Assembly (NCBI GenBank): GCA_008694505.1
Contig: VZDJ01007753.1
Coordinates: 13,270,853 to 13,334,852 of the forward strand
Length of the DNA: 64,000 bases
Source: Cyanoderma ruficeps
Taxonomy: Eukaryota > Chordata > Aves > Passeriformes > Timaliidae
Reading direction: 5' to 3'
Notes under the pieces: model-generated
Databases searched by the model: none
Seen by the model: the letters and a program-made list of their open reading frames with translations, nothing else
Told to the model about the DNA's origin: nothing
Shown here: one piece after another, positions 12,601-23,700 of the stretch
Numbering within the stretch: the stretch's first letter is position 1
Layout of the letters: each line of letters begins with the position of its first letter
Translations under genes and position numbers: made by a program

Positions 12601-14482
12601 AATCTTTATTCTTCTCATTACTATTTTCTGAAACAACATCAAAACCCACATATGTTCTTTGTATGCAGCATAGCAGTGTGAGGTCAGAAGCACAAATAGG
12701 AAAGGGTCTTATTGCATATTTAAAATAGTGTGGGAAAGCAGCAGCAGCATGGGCAGGTGTCCAGACACCCTCTCCTTCTCTGTTTAATCTGTGACCTGGT
12801 GCTACCTGCACGTTTCTCTTTCTAGCAAGCACACAAAATGGATTTGCCTGGATGGGTGACTCCAGAAGTCATGACTCGGTTGAAGGAACTGAAAGACTTT
12901 GGTTTTCAATTTCTGTTTGGGATCCACAATCGGGTAGAAAAAGCTCGTCTGCAAGGCGGTGAGTGCAGCAGGGAGGGAGCCTCGTGCTGCTCTGTCTGGC
13001 TTTTGCCTCTTACCAGCTGTTCTCTTTCCTCAGGGGTCCTGCTGGATCACATAAGGAAAAATCTAACCAAAGCAGCAAATGTTTCTGCCCATCAGAACCT
13101 AAAACTACTTGCCTATTCAGCGGTAAGTTAGAGCTGGGGCTGTCTTTTAGCCATCTCCTCCTGCTTACAGGGGATTCGAGCTTGGTGATAGTTTTAACCC
13201 TTTCTAGCTTCCCTACAGCCCATGCAGTGATCAGGACGTGCATCTTTGCCTCTGACTGGGTGGGAGATGCAGTATCTGGCATCATTCCTCTGGGATCCCT
13301 GAGGAAAATTTCCAGTGTGTCCTTGTTCCTGTTAGCTCAGGCTCATGAGCAAGCCTGAGCCAACAGAAACTGGCGGATTTTAGGGAGCCACTACTCTATT
13401 TATTTGCTAGATGGGTTGATGCTACTCAAATATGATATTTCAGAAGTGTGGATACAGTTGTCTCCCCTTTCCAGCAACCTACTGCCTGGAAAGTCAAGAA
13501 TCTCTCCCAAATTGCTCTCTAGAGATTAATTCTCAAAAAACAGTGCAGGATATATATGGCTGTTTCACTTCCTCCCCTTCTCTGGCACCATCACAGACCA
13601 CTGTTCTAGCAGTACAGTTCCTCTCCCATTTGCCAGATGGAAGTTGCAAAGGTGACATCCCCTCAGCACTGCCTTATCCATTACTGGTATGGTCTGAGCT
13701 GCCCTGCCACATCCCTAAAGGGTGACTGATTCAGTTTTTTTCCCTCTTTCTCAGCATGACACCACACTTGTGGCACTGCAGATGGCTCTAGATGTCGACA
13801 ACAAGATCCAAGCACCATACGCCTCATGTCATTTATTTGAACTGTACCAAGAGGATGATGGGTGAGGGCTGCAGTAAAGAAGTCTGCTGTGATTTCACCT
13901 CGAGGGTTAGATACCTAGGCCAGGCTCCACTCTTGGGGCATGCAATCTTGCTCCTAGTGGCAGACTCCCATGAGGAAAACTTATCACCAGAATAAAAGAA
14001 AGGATGTGCACACTGAGTTTTTGGGAAGGGATAACTTCAACTTGAGAAAAAAAAAAAACCAACCATCTTGTTTTGTTTCATTTTCAGTAACTTCTCTGTG
14101 GAGATGTTTTACCGGAATGAGACTGGGAAGGAACCCTTCCCATTGACAATCCCTGGCTGTCAGCATAAATGCCCATTGCAAAGATTCTTGGAACTTACAG
14201 ATCCTGTTGTTCCCCAGGACTGGGAGCAAGAATGCAAGGTATCAAGCAGCATGCACGACACAGGTGAGCCCAGGCTTGACCAGAGTGTGGCAGAAGGGGA
14301 AAGTCTGGATGATACCATGCTGACCACTTATTTTCTCCCTTACAGAACTCTTTGTGGGTTTGGCTGTGTGCGGATCCATTCTCCTTCTCCTTATTATTCT
14401 CCTCTTGACTGTACTCTTTCGTATACAGTCTCAGCCCCCCGGCTACCGACACGTTTCCAATGAAGGAGAAGAGCAGGCCTGA
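6563..14482 (+). CDS. ACP2: Lysosomal acid phosphatase 2 (ACP2), complete, 11 coding exons
   Basis: A histidine acid phosphatase that hydrolyses phosphomonoesters in the lysosome. Joined exons: 6563-6658, 6738-6833, 6914-7000, 9431-9583, 9918-10016, 10171-10260, 12826-12958, 13034-13122, 13755-13861, 14088-14263, 14346-14482; 1,263 nt, 420 aa, against about 423 in human. All junctions are GT-AG and keep frame. Visible parts are an N-terminal leucine-rich signal peptide (about 1-24), the catalytic RHGDRSP motif at 35-41 with nucleophile His36, the proton-donor HD at 282-283 in YSAHDTTL, several N-glycosylation sequons, a transmembrane helix at about 378-400, and a short cytosolic tail with a GYRHV tyrosine signal (Tyr409) of the kind that routes the precursor by endocytosis to lysosomes. 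The ATG has a good Kozak context. The nearest relative is ACPP, but the membrane tail decides for ACP2. Confidence 0.97.
6738..6833 (+). CDS. ACP2: ACP2 coding exon 2 (catalytic RHG motif)
   Basis: Residues 33-64, beginning VYRHGDRSP with the phosphohistidine nucleophile. Acceptor CCCGCAG, donor CAG|GTGCGA. The introns on both sides are only about 80 bases and very GC-rich. Confidence 0.95.
6914..7000 (+). CDS. ACP2: ACP2 coding exon 3
   Basis: Residues 65-93, including [11 protein letters not shown] and ending YRRQE. Donor GAG|GTCAGT. A 2.4 kb intron with no recognisable element follows. Confidence 0.95.
9431..9583 (+). CDS. ACP2: ACP2 coding exon 4
   Basis: Residues 94-144, containing [18 protein letters not shown] and [16 protein letters not shown], blocks strongly conserved in histidine acid phosphatases. 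Donor AGG|GTAAGT. Confidence 0.96.
9918..10016 (+). CDS. ACP2: ACP2 coding exon 5
   Basis: Residues 145-177, [18 protein letters not shown] onwards, with an NKT sequon. Acceptor TGCTCAG, donor TGG|GTAAGT. Confidence 0.94.
10171..10260 (+). CDS. ACP2: ACP2 coding exon 6
   Basis: Residues 178-207, [11 protein letters not shown] to VYDTLFCE, with an NIS sequon. Acceptor CCTACAG, donor GAA|GTAAGT. A 2.6 kb intron follows. Confidence 0.95.
11220..11500 (+). mobile_element. Possible solo-LTR-like fragment in ACP2 intron 6
   Basis: A TATATAA box at about 11,361 is followed about 20 bases later by AATAAA (near 11,382) and a pyrimidine-rich stretch. This compact promoter plus poly(A) layout is typical of retroviral LTRs. 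I could not define the TG...CA ends or a target-site duplication, and no viral coding sequence is present, so the family and borders are uncertain. Confidence 0.4.
12826..12958 (+). CDS. ACP2: ACP2 coding exon 7
   Basis: Residues 208-251 plus one base; [11 protein letters not shown] and the FQFLFGIHN block. Acceptor TTTCTAG, donor GCG|GTGAGT inside a glycine codon. Confidence 0.95.
13034..13122 (+). CDS. ACP2: ACP2 coding exon 8
   Basis: Residues 252-281, [12 protein letters not shown] to LLAYSA, with NLT and NVS sequons. The intron before it is only 75 bases. Confidence 0.95.
13755..13861 (+). CDS. ACP2: ACP2 coding exon 9 (catalytic HD)
   Basis: Residues 282-316. It begins with [14 protein letters not shown], the second catalytic motif of the family. 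Acceptor TTTCTCAG, donor TGG|GTGAGG. Confidence 0.96.
14088..14263 (+). CDS. ACP2: ACP2 coding exon 10
   Basis: Residues 317-375: [12 protein letters not shown], a CQHKCPLQ cysteine pair, and the stem that leads to the membrane anchor. Donor ACAG|GTGAGC. The acceptor is preceded by a poly-A run and then a T-rich tract. Confidence 0.95.
14346..14482 (+). CDS. ACP2: ACP2 coding exon 11 (membrane anchor and tail)
   Basis: Residues 376-420 and the TGA. It encodes the single transmembrane helix and the cytosolic tail with the GYRHV sorting signal. Confidence 0.96.
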
Positions 14483-16560
14483 CAGTTGCTTCAACTCCTT
14501 CCCAGGCAGTAGGAGGGAGCTGTGTTGCCCCAAAGGATGATTGGGCACCTTCAGTTACTCAGCATTCTTCTATTTTGGCCTTTACTTCCCAGAACAAAGA
14601 TGGACTTGATTTCTGGATGCTTTCTAAAGGTGACATCCTTTAGAAAGAACTGAGAAAATGAACTGAGCTATTCTAAGGAAATGACACTTTAACTTTGAAG
14701 CCAGTATACTGTGTGGTGCCCGGTCCTCATACAACTCACCCAGTCTGGGATTCCCAACATGGCCAGTTTCAAGTTTTCCTCCTTTCAAGTGACTGCAAAC
14801 GTTACCACTCACCATGACTGTGGCAGAGAAGCTTGGGCCTCCAGCAGCTGCCACATCCAGTCGCATTTCTCTTCAGGGTCAACCTACTTTGAGTGCTTTT
14901 CCCTCACACCATAGGCCTGCTGATGGTGGAAAGGCTGGGCATGAGCTGAGGATGCAGCCCAGCAACAATACACCCAGACTCATCTGTCCATGCAGAGGAA
15001 ACTGCTGCAGATGATGGGAGACATGTGAAGTGTTTCTTGAGGGTGTTGTCAAGCAGTTGCTGCTGGCAACTGAGTTTTTTTCCCCTCTTCACATTGTGGG
15101 TAAAGAGAGAACTGTATTGAAATCAGGACAAGACTGAAACCTAGCAGTTTTCAATCAATCCTAGGATTTGGCTCAGAGTAGAATCAGTAGAACCCAAAGA
15201 AGCTGTAAGAGCTTCATGAGAGAGCAATTCCAGTGACTGAAGCAAACCCACACTCAATTTCTTGTGCAATCTAGGCTCTAGAAAGAAAAGTTGCCCTACA
15301 TAAAAAACTTGGTTTCTGTCTAAAGATCCCAAGTTTAAATTTTACTTCCTACATCTGAACTTCAAGGACCTATTAAAGGGAATATCCAGTACTCCAGGCA
15401 GTCCAGATTTCAGCCCAAGGAAATGCTTTATTAGTAGAATCTTTTTATGCTGTAATTCAGAGATGTAGCAGAGCTGTTTACCTAAGACTAGATTAAATGC
15501 CAAGTTCTATAGTTTTTCTTCCTATCTTCCCTACCATATGGACAACAAACAAACATTAAGGATCAGAGTTGGCAGGTGACTGTGGATTCCTTTATTTGTC
15601 ACACTTGGGCATTTTGTCCAAAGTGTGATTCTTTCTCCAGCCTGGCCTCTGTGCACTGCAGCTGCTGCAGAGACCTTCACACCAAGTGCTCACCACCTGC
15701 CTTGTAGTTTTTGGCAGAAAATGAGACTGCAGCAGGCACCAGAAGCACAGGCTCTTCACATGGTGATATTGCACATTCACTTCCTACTTTTGCTTCCCTT
15801 TCTGGTGCAGTTCCCTTCCCCTCTTGGATGCAGAAGCCAGTTCTTAGGTTACCAACATTTCCTTTTGTTCCCCCTAAGGAGTACCGTAGGGACTTTTCTC
15901 CACACCGTAATCAGCATCTGCCAGCATGGGAACCCTAAATCAGCAGAAGCAGATTGCTGTTCTCAGCATCTTTCTCACCTTTTTGTCCTCTGAAGGACAA
16001 AACTAGGTCTCCTGCACAAGACAGTCATAAGGAGAAAGCTACTGCCTGTGAGAACAGGCACAAGAAAGAGGTAATAGTGCATTTAAGAGGACCAGACCTG
16101 TTATTTTTAAAGGCACGGAATTTTACACACACACAGAGGAAAGCTTTCTATGATGATTTAGACATTTTGACTGTGAATGACTTTCTGTACTTGTTCCAAT
16201 ACATTTCATTGTTAAAATCAATTTCGCACTGAACTCTACTCTTCTTCTCTAGGAGTTCACAAGGTTAGCACCAGTGTGCTCAGTGTTGGAAAGCAGGCAG
16301 AATTTACTGCAGCATACCCCCCACAAAGGAATACCCTGTTTCACAATCCCACACATCACACAGGGAGTTTTGACTGCAGCAGCTGTGCATAGATACAGTT
16401 GATGATGCATCCTGTCCACCTTGGAGGGGTCTGCTGCAGACCCAGCACTAGGACTGGTACTTCTACCACGGTTGTACATCTCATAGCCCTCCTGTAGAAA
16501 GGTCTCAAACTTCTCCCCTACAAAAGGAGATCAGCACTATCCTCAAAGCAGCCACTCTAT
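14483..16560. other. ACP2 3' UTR and spacer between convergent genes
   Basis: Follows the ACP2 stop. No plus-strand AATAAA is found before the DDB2 tail; ATTAAA occurs at 15,372-15,377 and 15,492-15,497 and either could end the ACP2 transcript. On the minus strand further AATAAA hexamers occur (for example near 15,593), which could serve as distal ends of DDB2. No other gene is seen. Confidence 0.5.
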
Positions 16561-16586
16561 CAAAGAATTTTAGTTTAGTACAAAAT

Positions 16587-16592
16587 TTTATT
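16587..16592 (-). terminator. DDB2: Probable DDB2 poly(A) signal AATAAA
   Basis: AATAAA on the minus strand, about 1.1 kb downstream of the DDB2 stop codon. It would give a 3' UTR of ordinary length. Stronger-looking hexamers lie further downstream, so the main cleavage site is not settled. Confidence 0.55.
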
Positions 16593-17696
16593 GATATTAA
16601 TATTGCAAAACTATAAATGTGAATGTGGAGAATCTGCACAGGCCTGGAGCCCATCCCATCACATCAACCTCTTGGACAGCAGCAAGGCCCCAGGCAGCCT
16701 TGTAAACAAACTAGAAAAAGCAAAACTTAACTGTTTAGCAACAGTCTTGAGATTTGGCTCTGAGCAGGGGTATTTGGAAAAAATCCTCATTTACTTTATA
16801 ACAAACACTCTTACCAAACATTCTGAAGCACATAGGCATGGGTGAAAAAAATTACCTAATCATTGGCAAGAAACAGCCTAGAACTCTGAAAATAGAAACT
16901 ACAGAATCAGTAGGTGCCCAGCTCCGTACTGTCCTTGCAATCAATGATAGGGACCTCTGGCATCCTGTTCTCTGTGGTCCAGCTGCAAGCAGCTGCAAGC
17001 TGCAAGCAGAGAACAGGCTAAGCCTGATGTCTTGACAAACACATTTTCAAAGCTTGCATATGGGAGATCTTGGTGTTTCCTAGGATATCCAAGCTATCCA
17101 TGACTTCACCCCTGTGAACATTCTATCTTTTCAGGATGTCAATCCTGTTAGCAAATGGTTTCTCAACTTGGCTGGACTAGAACAGGCTGGGGACCCTGTA
17201 ATGAGCTGCTCCACTGCAGACTACAGGAAATGGGAACCTCTGACAAGTGATGACAGATATGGTAAGCCTGAAAGCAGTAACCAGCAAGATCTAGGAACAT
17301 CTTTGCAGTCTTCCTAGTGCCTCAGAAAACGAGTAGTAACTCCACTTTGAGAAACCAAATACTGACACAACTTGCTAGAAAGGGAGGCCAAGAGGATCAG
17401 GGAAGCAACATCAGATCCAGGAAGGAAGGACAAAGTCCAATTCCCTGCACGGCTTACAGTGCCCATTGCCAACAACTGAGTTTGTACCCTGGGATTCAGA
17501 AGGGATCAAAATACTGAATCAGGTCTCTAGATCCGTCTCTTCACTTCCTTCCCTGAAGTTTAGAATGACTGCTTTTTGTTTTCATCTCCTCCAGCTCCCC
17601 AGCCATTAACTTAGCTTTTGAGTTTAATTGTGCCAGGGTTTGCCTGCCTCTGCCCTCCACATCTGGATGAACTCCAGCTTCCAATCCCCTGTTCTC

Positions 17697-17788
17697 TCAT
17701 GGATCAATCTCATTTGTCATGGCTTTCAAAAGATGTTCATGCTTCTTGGCGGCCATCTCCTCCTGGTTCCAGATCAGAATATTAAAGC
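17697..17788 (-). CDS. DDB2: DDB2 coding exon 11 (C-terminus, stop)
   Basis: Residues 426-455. [10 protein letters not shown] matches the human terminal YHILIWSQEE, then a charged tail ending NEIDP runs about 14 residues beyond the human end. Acceptor CATCACAG, and TGA at 17,699-17,697. Confidence 0.9.
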
Positions 17789-20700
17789 CTGTGATGAAAA
17801 ATTAAATGCTGTGTATCAGAAACTCTACATCAATCATAATACCTTGGTCTATGTCACTTAAATGCCAGAAATTCAAAAGACTTTTTCTAAGGTATTTCCA
17901 AAGTATAGAGGATGCAAAAATAGTTATTGCAGATGCTGTGTTCACAGATCTAACTAAGAAATATAAGTAATTCCAAGTATCTTCTGTCACAGATTTAAGA
18001 CCTAAATCTATAGCCAGCTAACTTAATCCCAAACAGCCTGTGAAAAACTGACTAAACTTGGCTCTGCAGCCCAGGAAATGAGATAAATTAAACAAGGGGA
18101 AATGGTACAGCCTAGCAGGAAAAGGCTTTTCCCCCTCCATTGTTTTCTTCTACTACTTCATGGATGGCATGGAATAAAAACCCAGCCCTTTTCTGGCACT
18201 AGAACCCACACATTTAGTGCCCCAGGTTCTCTTTACTTACCCATGCCAGAAGCCAGTGTGTCTCCCATAGGGTTAAATTTATTGAGCTGAAAATGAAAAC
18301 ACAGAGTATGTAAGAGCATCACTGCTTATGTAACAGTCAGAAGAGCACCACAGCTTACATAACAGCAACAAACCATCTGGAAAAACCAGGGTTCCCTAAG
18401 AGTATCACAAAAACCCCACAAAGGACCATGGACTAGCCCTGCTTGAGTCAGCAGTTTCAGCTGGCAGCCATATCCCATGACAGCATGAGTGTGTCACAGG
18501 TAAAGTGGATATGGTTCTAGTCCCTAAGCCATGCCTCTGTCCCAGAGACAGAGCAGTGTTGCTGACAGCCCTTTCAGTGGCAGCGCTCGACTCACCGAGA
18601 TGATGCCAGAAGCGTTTGGATCGTAGATCTGACAGACCATCTGGCCGGTGTTTCCATCGAACACGTCCACAGTTCGCAGCTCGTTCAGCGTGTACCCGGG
18701 GAACTTGGGGTCTGGGTAGCGACCCACCACAATGAGCTCATAGCGAGGATGCCATGTCGCCTGATCACAAAACAGAGTCTTGGACAGCTTAGAGAAGGGG
18801 ACAGAGCTCAGCACGGACACAATCCAGACCACTGACACCGGGAGCAACTCCTACTATATCCCACCCACAGCTGGGGGAACAGTGCACCACTGGGACTTGC
18901 AGCAGCGTAAATATCCACCCACCAGTATAGTACCTTGACCAGAAATCAGACCATTTCTGATTTGCAGACGGCTGCTAGCACCAAGCATTATGCTCCTCTT
19001 AGACTTAACTCACCTTAATAGGTGTGAGGTGCTGAAACTGCCTATGTGGATGTGGAATCAGATGCTGTGGCTTGGTCCAGTCTGAAGATGAGTAAACCCT
19101 GATTTCATTGTGCTGGTCTGTGCTCAGAAGTTTGGCACCATGTGTTGGGCTGAAGTAAGCTAGGAAAGTGGGACAACAAGGCAAACTAAAGATCACGATG
19201 CTGTGACTGAAAATAAGCTAAGTGTCACACTTTGCTGATTGAAAATCCATCACTATTTCTTTAATTGGGATGTGAATATGGCTGTATGTCCCAACAGATA
19301 AGACTTTGACAAGATAGACTACCTGTCTCAAACTCAAAACTCTTACAAAAAGTAAGCTGAAGCCTACCATGCTGGGTTACCCAAGAAGAAATTTTTTTCT
19401 CATTTCAGAATCACAGAAGGAAACATTGCAAAGAAAGGAATTTGCTCATTCAAATGGAAAGAGAGTGGAATAATGAGATGGACACCTGCAGTTTGGACTC
19501 CCATCAACTGGTAAAGTTGAACCCAAGAAACAGAGATTTGAGTTCCATTTTCTCATCTTGTTAAAAAGGATCTCCAATAAGTGCAGTTTCCTAAATGCAG
19601 TAATCTCGGCCACTGCTGCTTTCAAACTCACTTCTAAGGTAGTGTCACAGTTTGTATGGCAAGTCTTAAGAAGGTGCTGCAGCTGCCCTAGCACCTCCCT
19701 GCCTCTGGCCACACATTCCCAATAGCTTCCTAGCTTTAATTAGCATGCAACTTGGAATCTGAGCACACACAATAAAACCGCCACCACAATAAAAGCTGAG
19801 CCGAGTGGACTCTCTGCAGACATCTATGCAATGAAATCCTTAACTCACCTGCATTGACAGGTTTCTCATGTGGAAGCAGATGAAGAAAGTTTGTTTTGTT
19901 TTTGATATTTCTGAGGTCCCAGATTTTGACTGTCTGATCCACAGATGCTGTGGCAAACATCCACTCACATCGGGAGTTAAACTCTACATGAGTCACTTTC
20001 TTCTTGTGCAATTTCAGCTTCCAGATCTGCAGCAATCAGAAAATCATGTAGAAAAAAATAATCAAGATCTGGAGTAAAGAAATAAAATTATAATCTACTA
20101 GTGCTGAGTAAAGAGGTCTCACATTTATAGAGTAACAAAACTTCTGAAATACTCCAAGAGTGTATTCACTGGAAACAAGAAATTAAAAGAATGACCTTGG
20201 GAAATAACTATTTCATTCTAGAAGAACTCTGATCTGTCAATTTATTACAGATATGAGAAAAGAAAACATAACCCCAGGCTTTCATGGAGGGAAGTATTAG
20301 TGCCACTGTACAAAGCAAGATCACATCTGGAAGACTTTAAGCAGTGCCAGCCTTTTACTTGCAGAAAGATTTAAACAAACTGGAACACGTAGAGAAAATC
20401 TGCTGCCAAGATAACAAGAAGGAAGAAACTGCTTTGTGTGGAAAACCAAAAATCCTTGCTTTAAGTAAAAAAAGTGAGAGGAGATCTAACTGGCTTCTAG
20501 AAACACATGAACAAAGAAACATGAGGGCAGGACAAATATTTCAATTAACAACAACAAATAAACACAAAGCCACAAATAAATTTCTATAAAAGCCAGAAGG
20601 TTATCTCTAAAGGCTGAAGCTGACCATCCTCCCTAGAATAATAGATATCTCCCAACTGCAGAAAAGACTGTCACATTCTTTGAGGGGGAACAAAAAGTAA

Positions 20701-23700
20701 GTCAGCAACTAACACTGAATAAGACAGGTCACCTGGAGCACTCCTGACTCTGCCCACTAGTTTACACAGCTGCCTCTGGCCACAGCTCATCGGGTAGCAA
20801 GCTTTTACAGATATTACCCTTACATGCAGGAGAGAGGGCAGTGCCAGCGTGACAGCACAGCAGGCTCTCGAAGCAGGGCTCACTCCAGCTAGTCTCGCTT
20901 CTTTCGCTACTACTCCAGACTCAAAGTCTGCCTCTGTCTGCCCTCTCGTGTCCAACGGCAGGAGTGCAATTCCCATCCCAATATTCACTGCATTATTGCT
21001 CCGTGCCTATCCCCAGGTAAAGGGAAGAGTGTACAGCAAAGCAGTACCTCCTAAATGACTCCCATCAGGGCACTATGTTTCTGGAAGTGTGAAGGTTGTT
21101 GGCAGAGGGTGCTCACATCTTCAGGTTACCCTATAATCAATTACTCTGCCTAGTAGCAAATACTCTTAAGGAAGGGGCAGCACATGACAGGTTTAGAAAT
21201 TATTACCATTACACTCAACAATGTAAAATGTCTACTGGGTGGCAGAAGTGGAGGGTTTCTCATCACCCAGAAAATGAGTGAACTCATCTCCTGAGCAGCA
21301 AGTCACTTGCTCCTCTTTCCAGGGTCCCTGTAGAGTAGGAAAGCACATGAGCCATGAAGATTCCTGCAGAGGAGATGCTGCATGGAGCCATACAAACCTC
21401 TTCCCCAGCAGTGCTGAGCAGGACCACGTTGCCCACATTATCACCTGTGACCACTGCACGGCAGCTTGCAGAAACGTCCACACTGCAGTACCAGCAACTA
21501 GAGGGAAAGACACAAATCAGTGCTGTTCCTACAGAAGAGTGAAGGCAGTGGAGTTCTGATTCACAACTCCTCCCTGACAAGGGAGACTGCAACAGACTGT
21601 AACTGCAATCTCCTGCCTGAGTGGTGTAGGCCTGAATATCAGGAAGAAGCACAGCTTATCAGCAATGCTTTCTGTTGGTGTTGGTGAAACAACTTCAAAG
21701 CCATTTTTAAGTACTAATTAGATGGAGCATAACACATTGCAACAGTGGAACATAATTGAGGCTGAAGAACCACTTGGTGCCTGCACATGAAAATACCTTG
21801 GGAAAGATCAGAACATCCTTGGGACTTCGACAAATGTGGAGAAACAGCTTTAAAACCACATTTTCCACAAAACACTGAAGCAGCAGTAAAGACAGAAGCT
21901 TTGGACCGAAAAGTTGCACATCAAATTGTCTCAACTTCATGCTCCAGGAAACAAAACTGAATAGAAACTTATGTGATAAAGACATACATCTTTATGCCAG
22001 TTCTCCTAGGAGAAGGGCAGTGAGAATAAAGATGGGGTCCTTTGGGAACTTGTTGCAAAAGCTCCACTTGCAAGATAAATTATTCTAAGAACTCAAGGCC
22101 ATGGAAATTAACCTAATGAGCCTGAAGTCTGCAAAAGGGCCACAGGGTAAACTCAATAAACTGAAACTCAGATTGTGCAGGTATGTTGTGTGGCTTTCCT
22201 TATGTTACCTGAGCTTCCACTGAAAAACCAGACTACTGACAACAATGAAGAGAAGGAAGTTACCCTGCTCTTCTCACCTCACACTTCATAAAGTGAAAAG
22301 CCATCAGTATCTGCAAGACAGGAGATGGCATCACCAGAAAGTAAGGTGGGAAGGTGTGGGCAGCACACTCAGCTAATGTAAAAGCCTAAGTGCCCTGTGG
22401 CTGCCTAGCAACCAGGACCCTGTCTCCAAGCTCCCCCACGGGACCAATTCATACCAAGAATCTCCTAACACTGGCAGAGATAAGCAACACAGCATTACCC
22501 CCAAGGAACAGAGAATTAACCTTGCAGTGCCCTCTTCTCACCAAACATTATGATGCTCGTGGCCACAGTCCAGGGCACGAGAGATCACCTGCACCGCTCT
22601 GCCCTCAAGATCCTGCAGACTTAGGGTGCCATCACCTGATGCCACATAAAGCTTCTCTGCCTCATAAGGACTGAACTTGATGTCTCCAAGAGAATCTCCT
22701 GGCCCTTTCTGAAATACACACAAAGCCAAGAGACATCAAGGTTAGAGTGAAAGTGAAAATCTTAATTCAACAGTCACCTCCTGGTGCACACTGTTAGTTT
22801 CTCTAGGTACAGGCACTGCTTTCTGGCAGAGCACATACACGAGAACTCTTTTTTTCTAACCTGTTTCAAATCCGAGCATATAAATTTGGAGCCTTCAAAC
22901 TTTGGGCTGCAAAGCTCATTAGCAGGAAGCACTGCTGCTTCTTTTATGGAGGAAGGACTAATCTGCAGTGAACCACCTGGCTCAGACCATGCTTAGGAGT
23001 TCACAAGCAACAACAGCACCATTCTATGCATAAACCACATAAAATGTTGTGATAGCCCAGTACCTAGCTTTTCTTACAGAGACTACACTGAGTAGCTCCC
23101 TACAGGCTGCTTCCAGAGCTGTATCTGGTCTTTCTCAAGGCACCATCAAGCAGGAAAAGCCAAGTGCAAATCTTATTGCTAACCCCATGGCACAGGAGTC
23201 TCATGTTCTATGTTACTGCTGTATTGTTATTGTTGTCATGTTGTTTTCCCCCAGCCTGTCTACTGAAGGAAAGTGGAAACCCTACATAAAGACAGAAAAA
23301 AAAAGAGTGCTAGCTGTGAGTCTTTGGTACTCAAGTGCACTCCGTCTACTGCTCACAGAACAACTATTTAGTAAAGTCTCACTGTAAATACTAGGTTTCA
23401 AGAGGCCAATGAAGATAAAAAAGGCCTGCCCATAGAGCCTCCCTGTCCTCCCAGCAGTCAAAGGAGGATGGCATGCCCTTTCAAATCCAGGCATCACTGT
23501 TGTGACAGGCATCCCACTGGGATACAAGATCCTCATGTCTCAGGACCCAGTTTATCTTCCCTTGCTCACCCCTCCAGTCATCCCAGCAGGACTTGGGTTC
23601 ACCTTCTATTACAATGTTGCAGGTGGATAGCCAAATTAAAAAAGAACCATGAAAGCTGCACTCGGAAAGAATTAGATGGGGGAAAGTAACAAAGCTAACT

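Noticed and set aside
20671..21058. Moderately GC-rich stretch with open frames on both strands in DDB2 intron 6
   Set aside because: No splice borders or homology; it falls inside the intron between two firmly placed exons.
22542..22708. Treating this segment as an ordinary constitutive exon of DDB2
   Set aside because: If both it and 24,369-24,514 were included, the reading frame would end at a TAA; the human-like WD2 sequence and gap-free join to exon 6 belong to 24,369-24,514.
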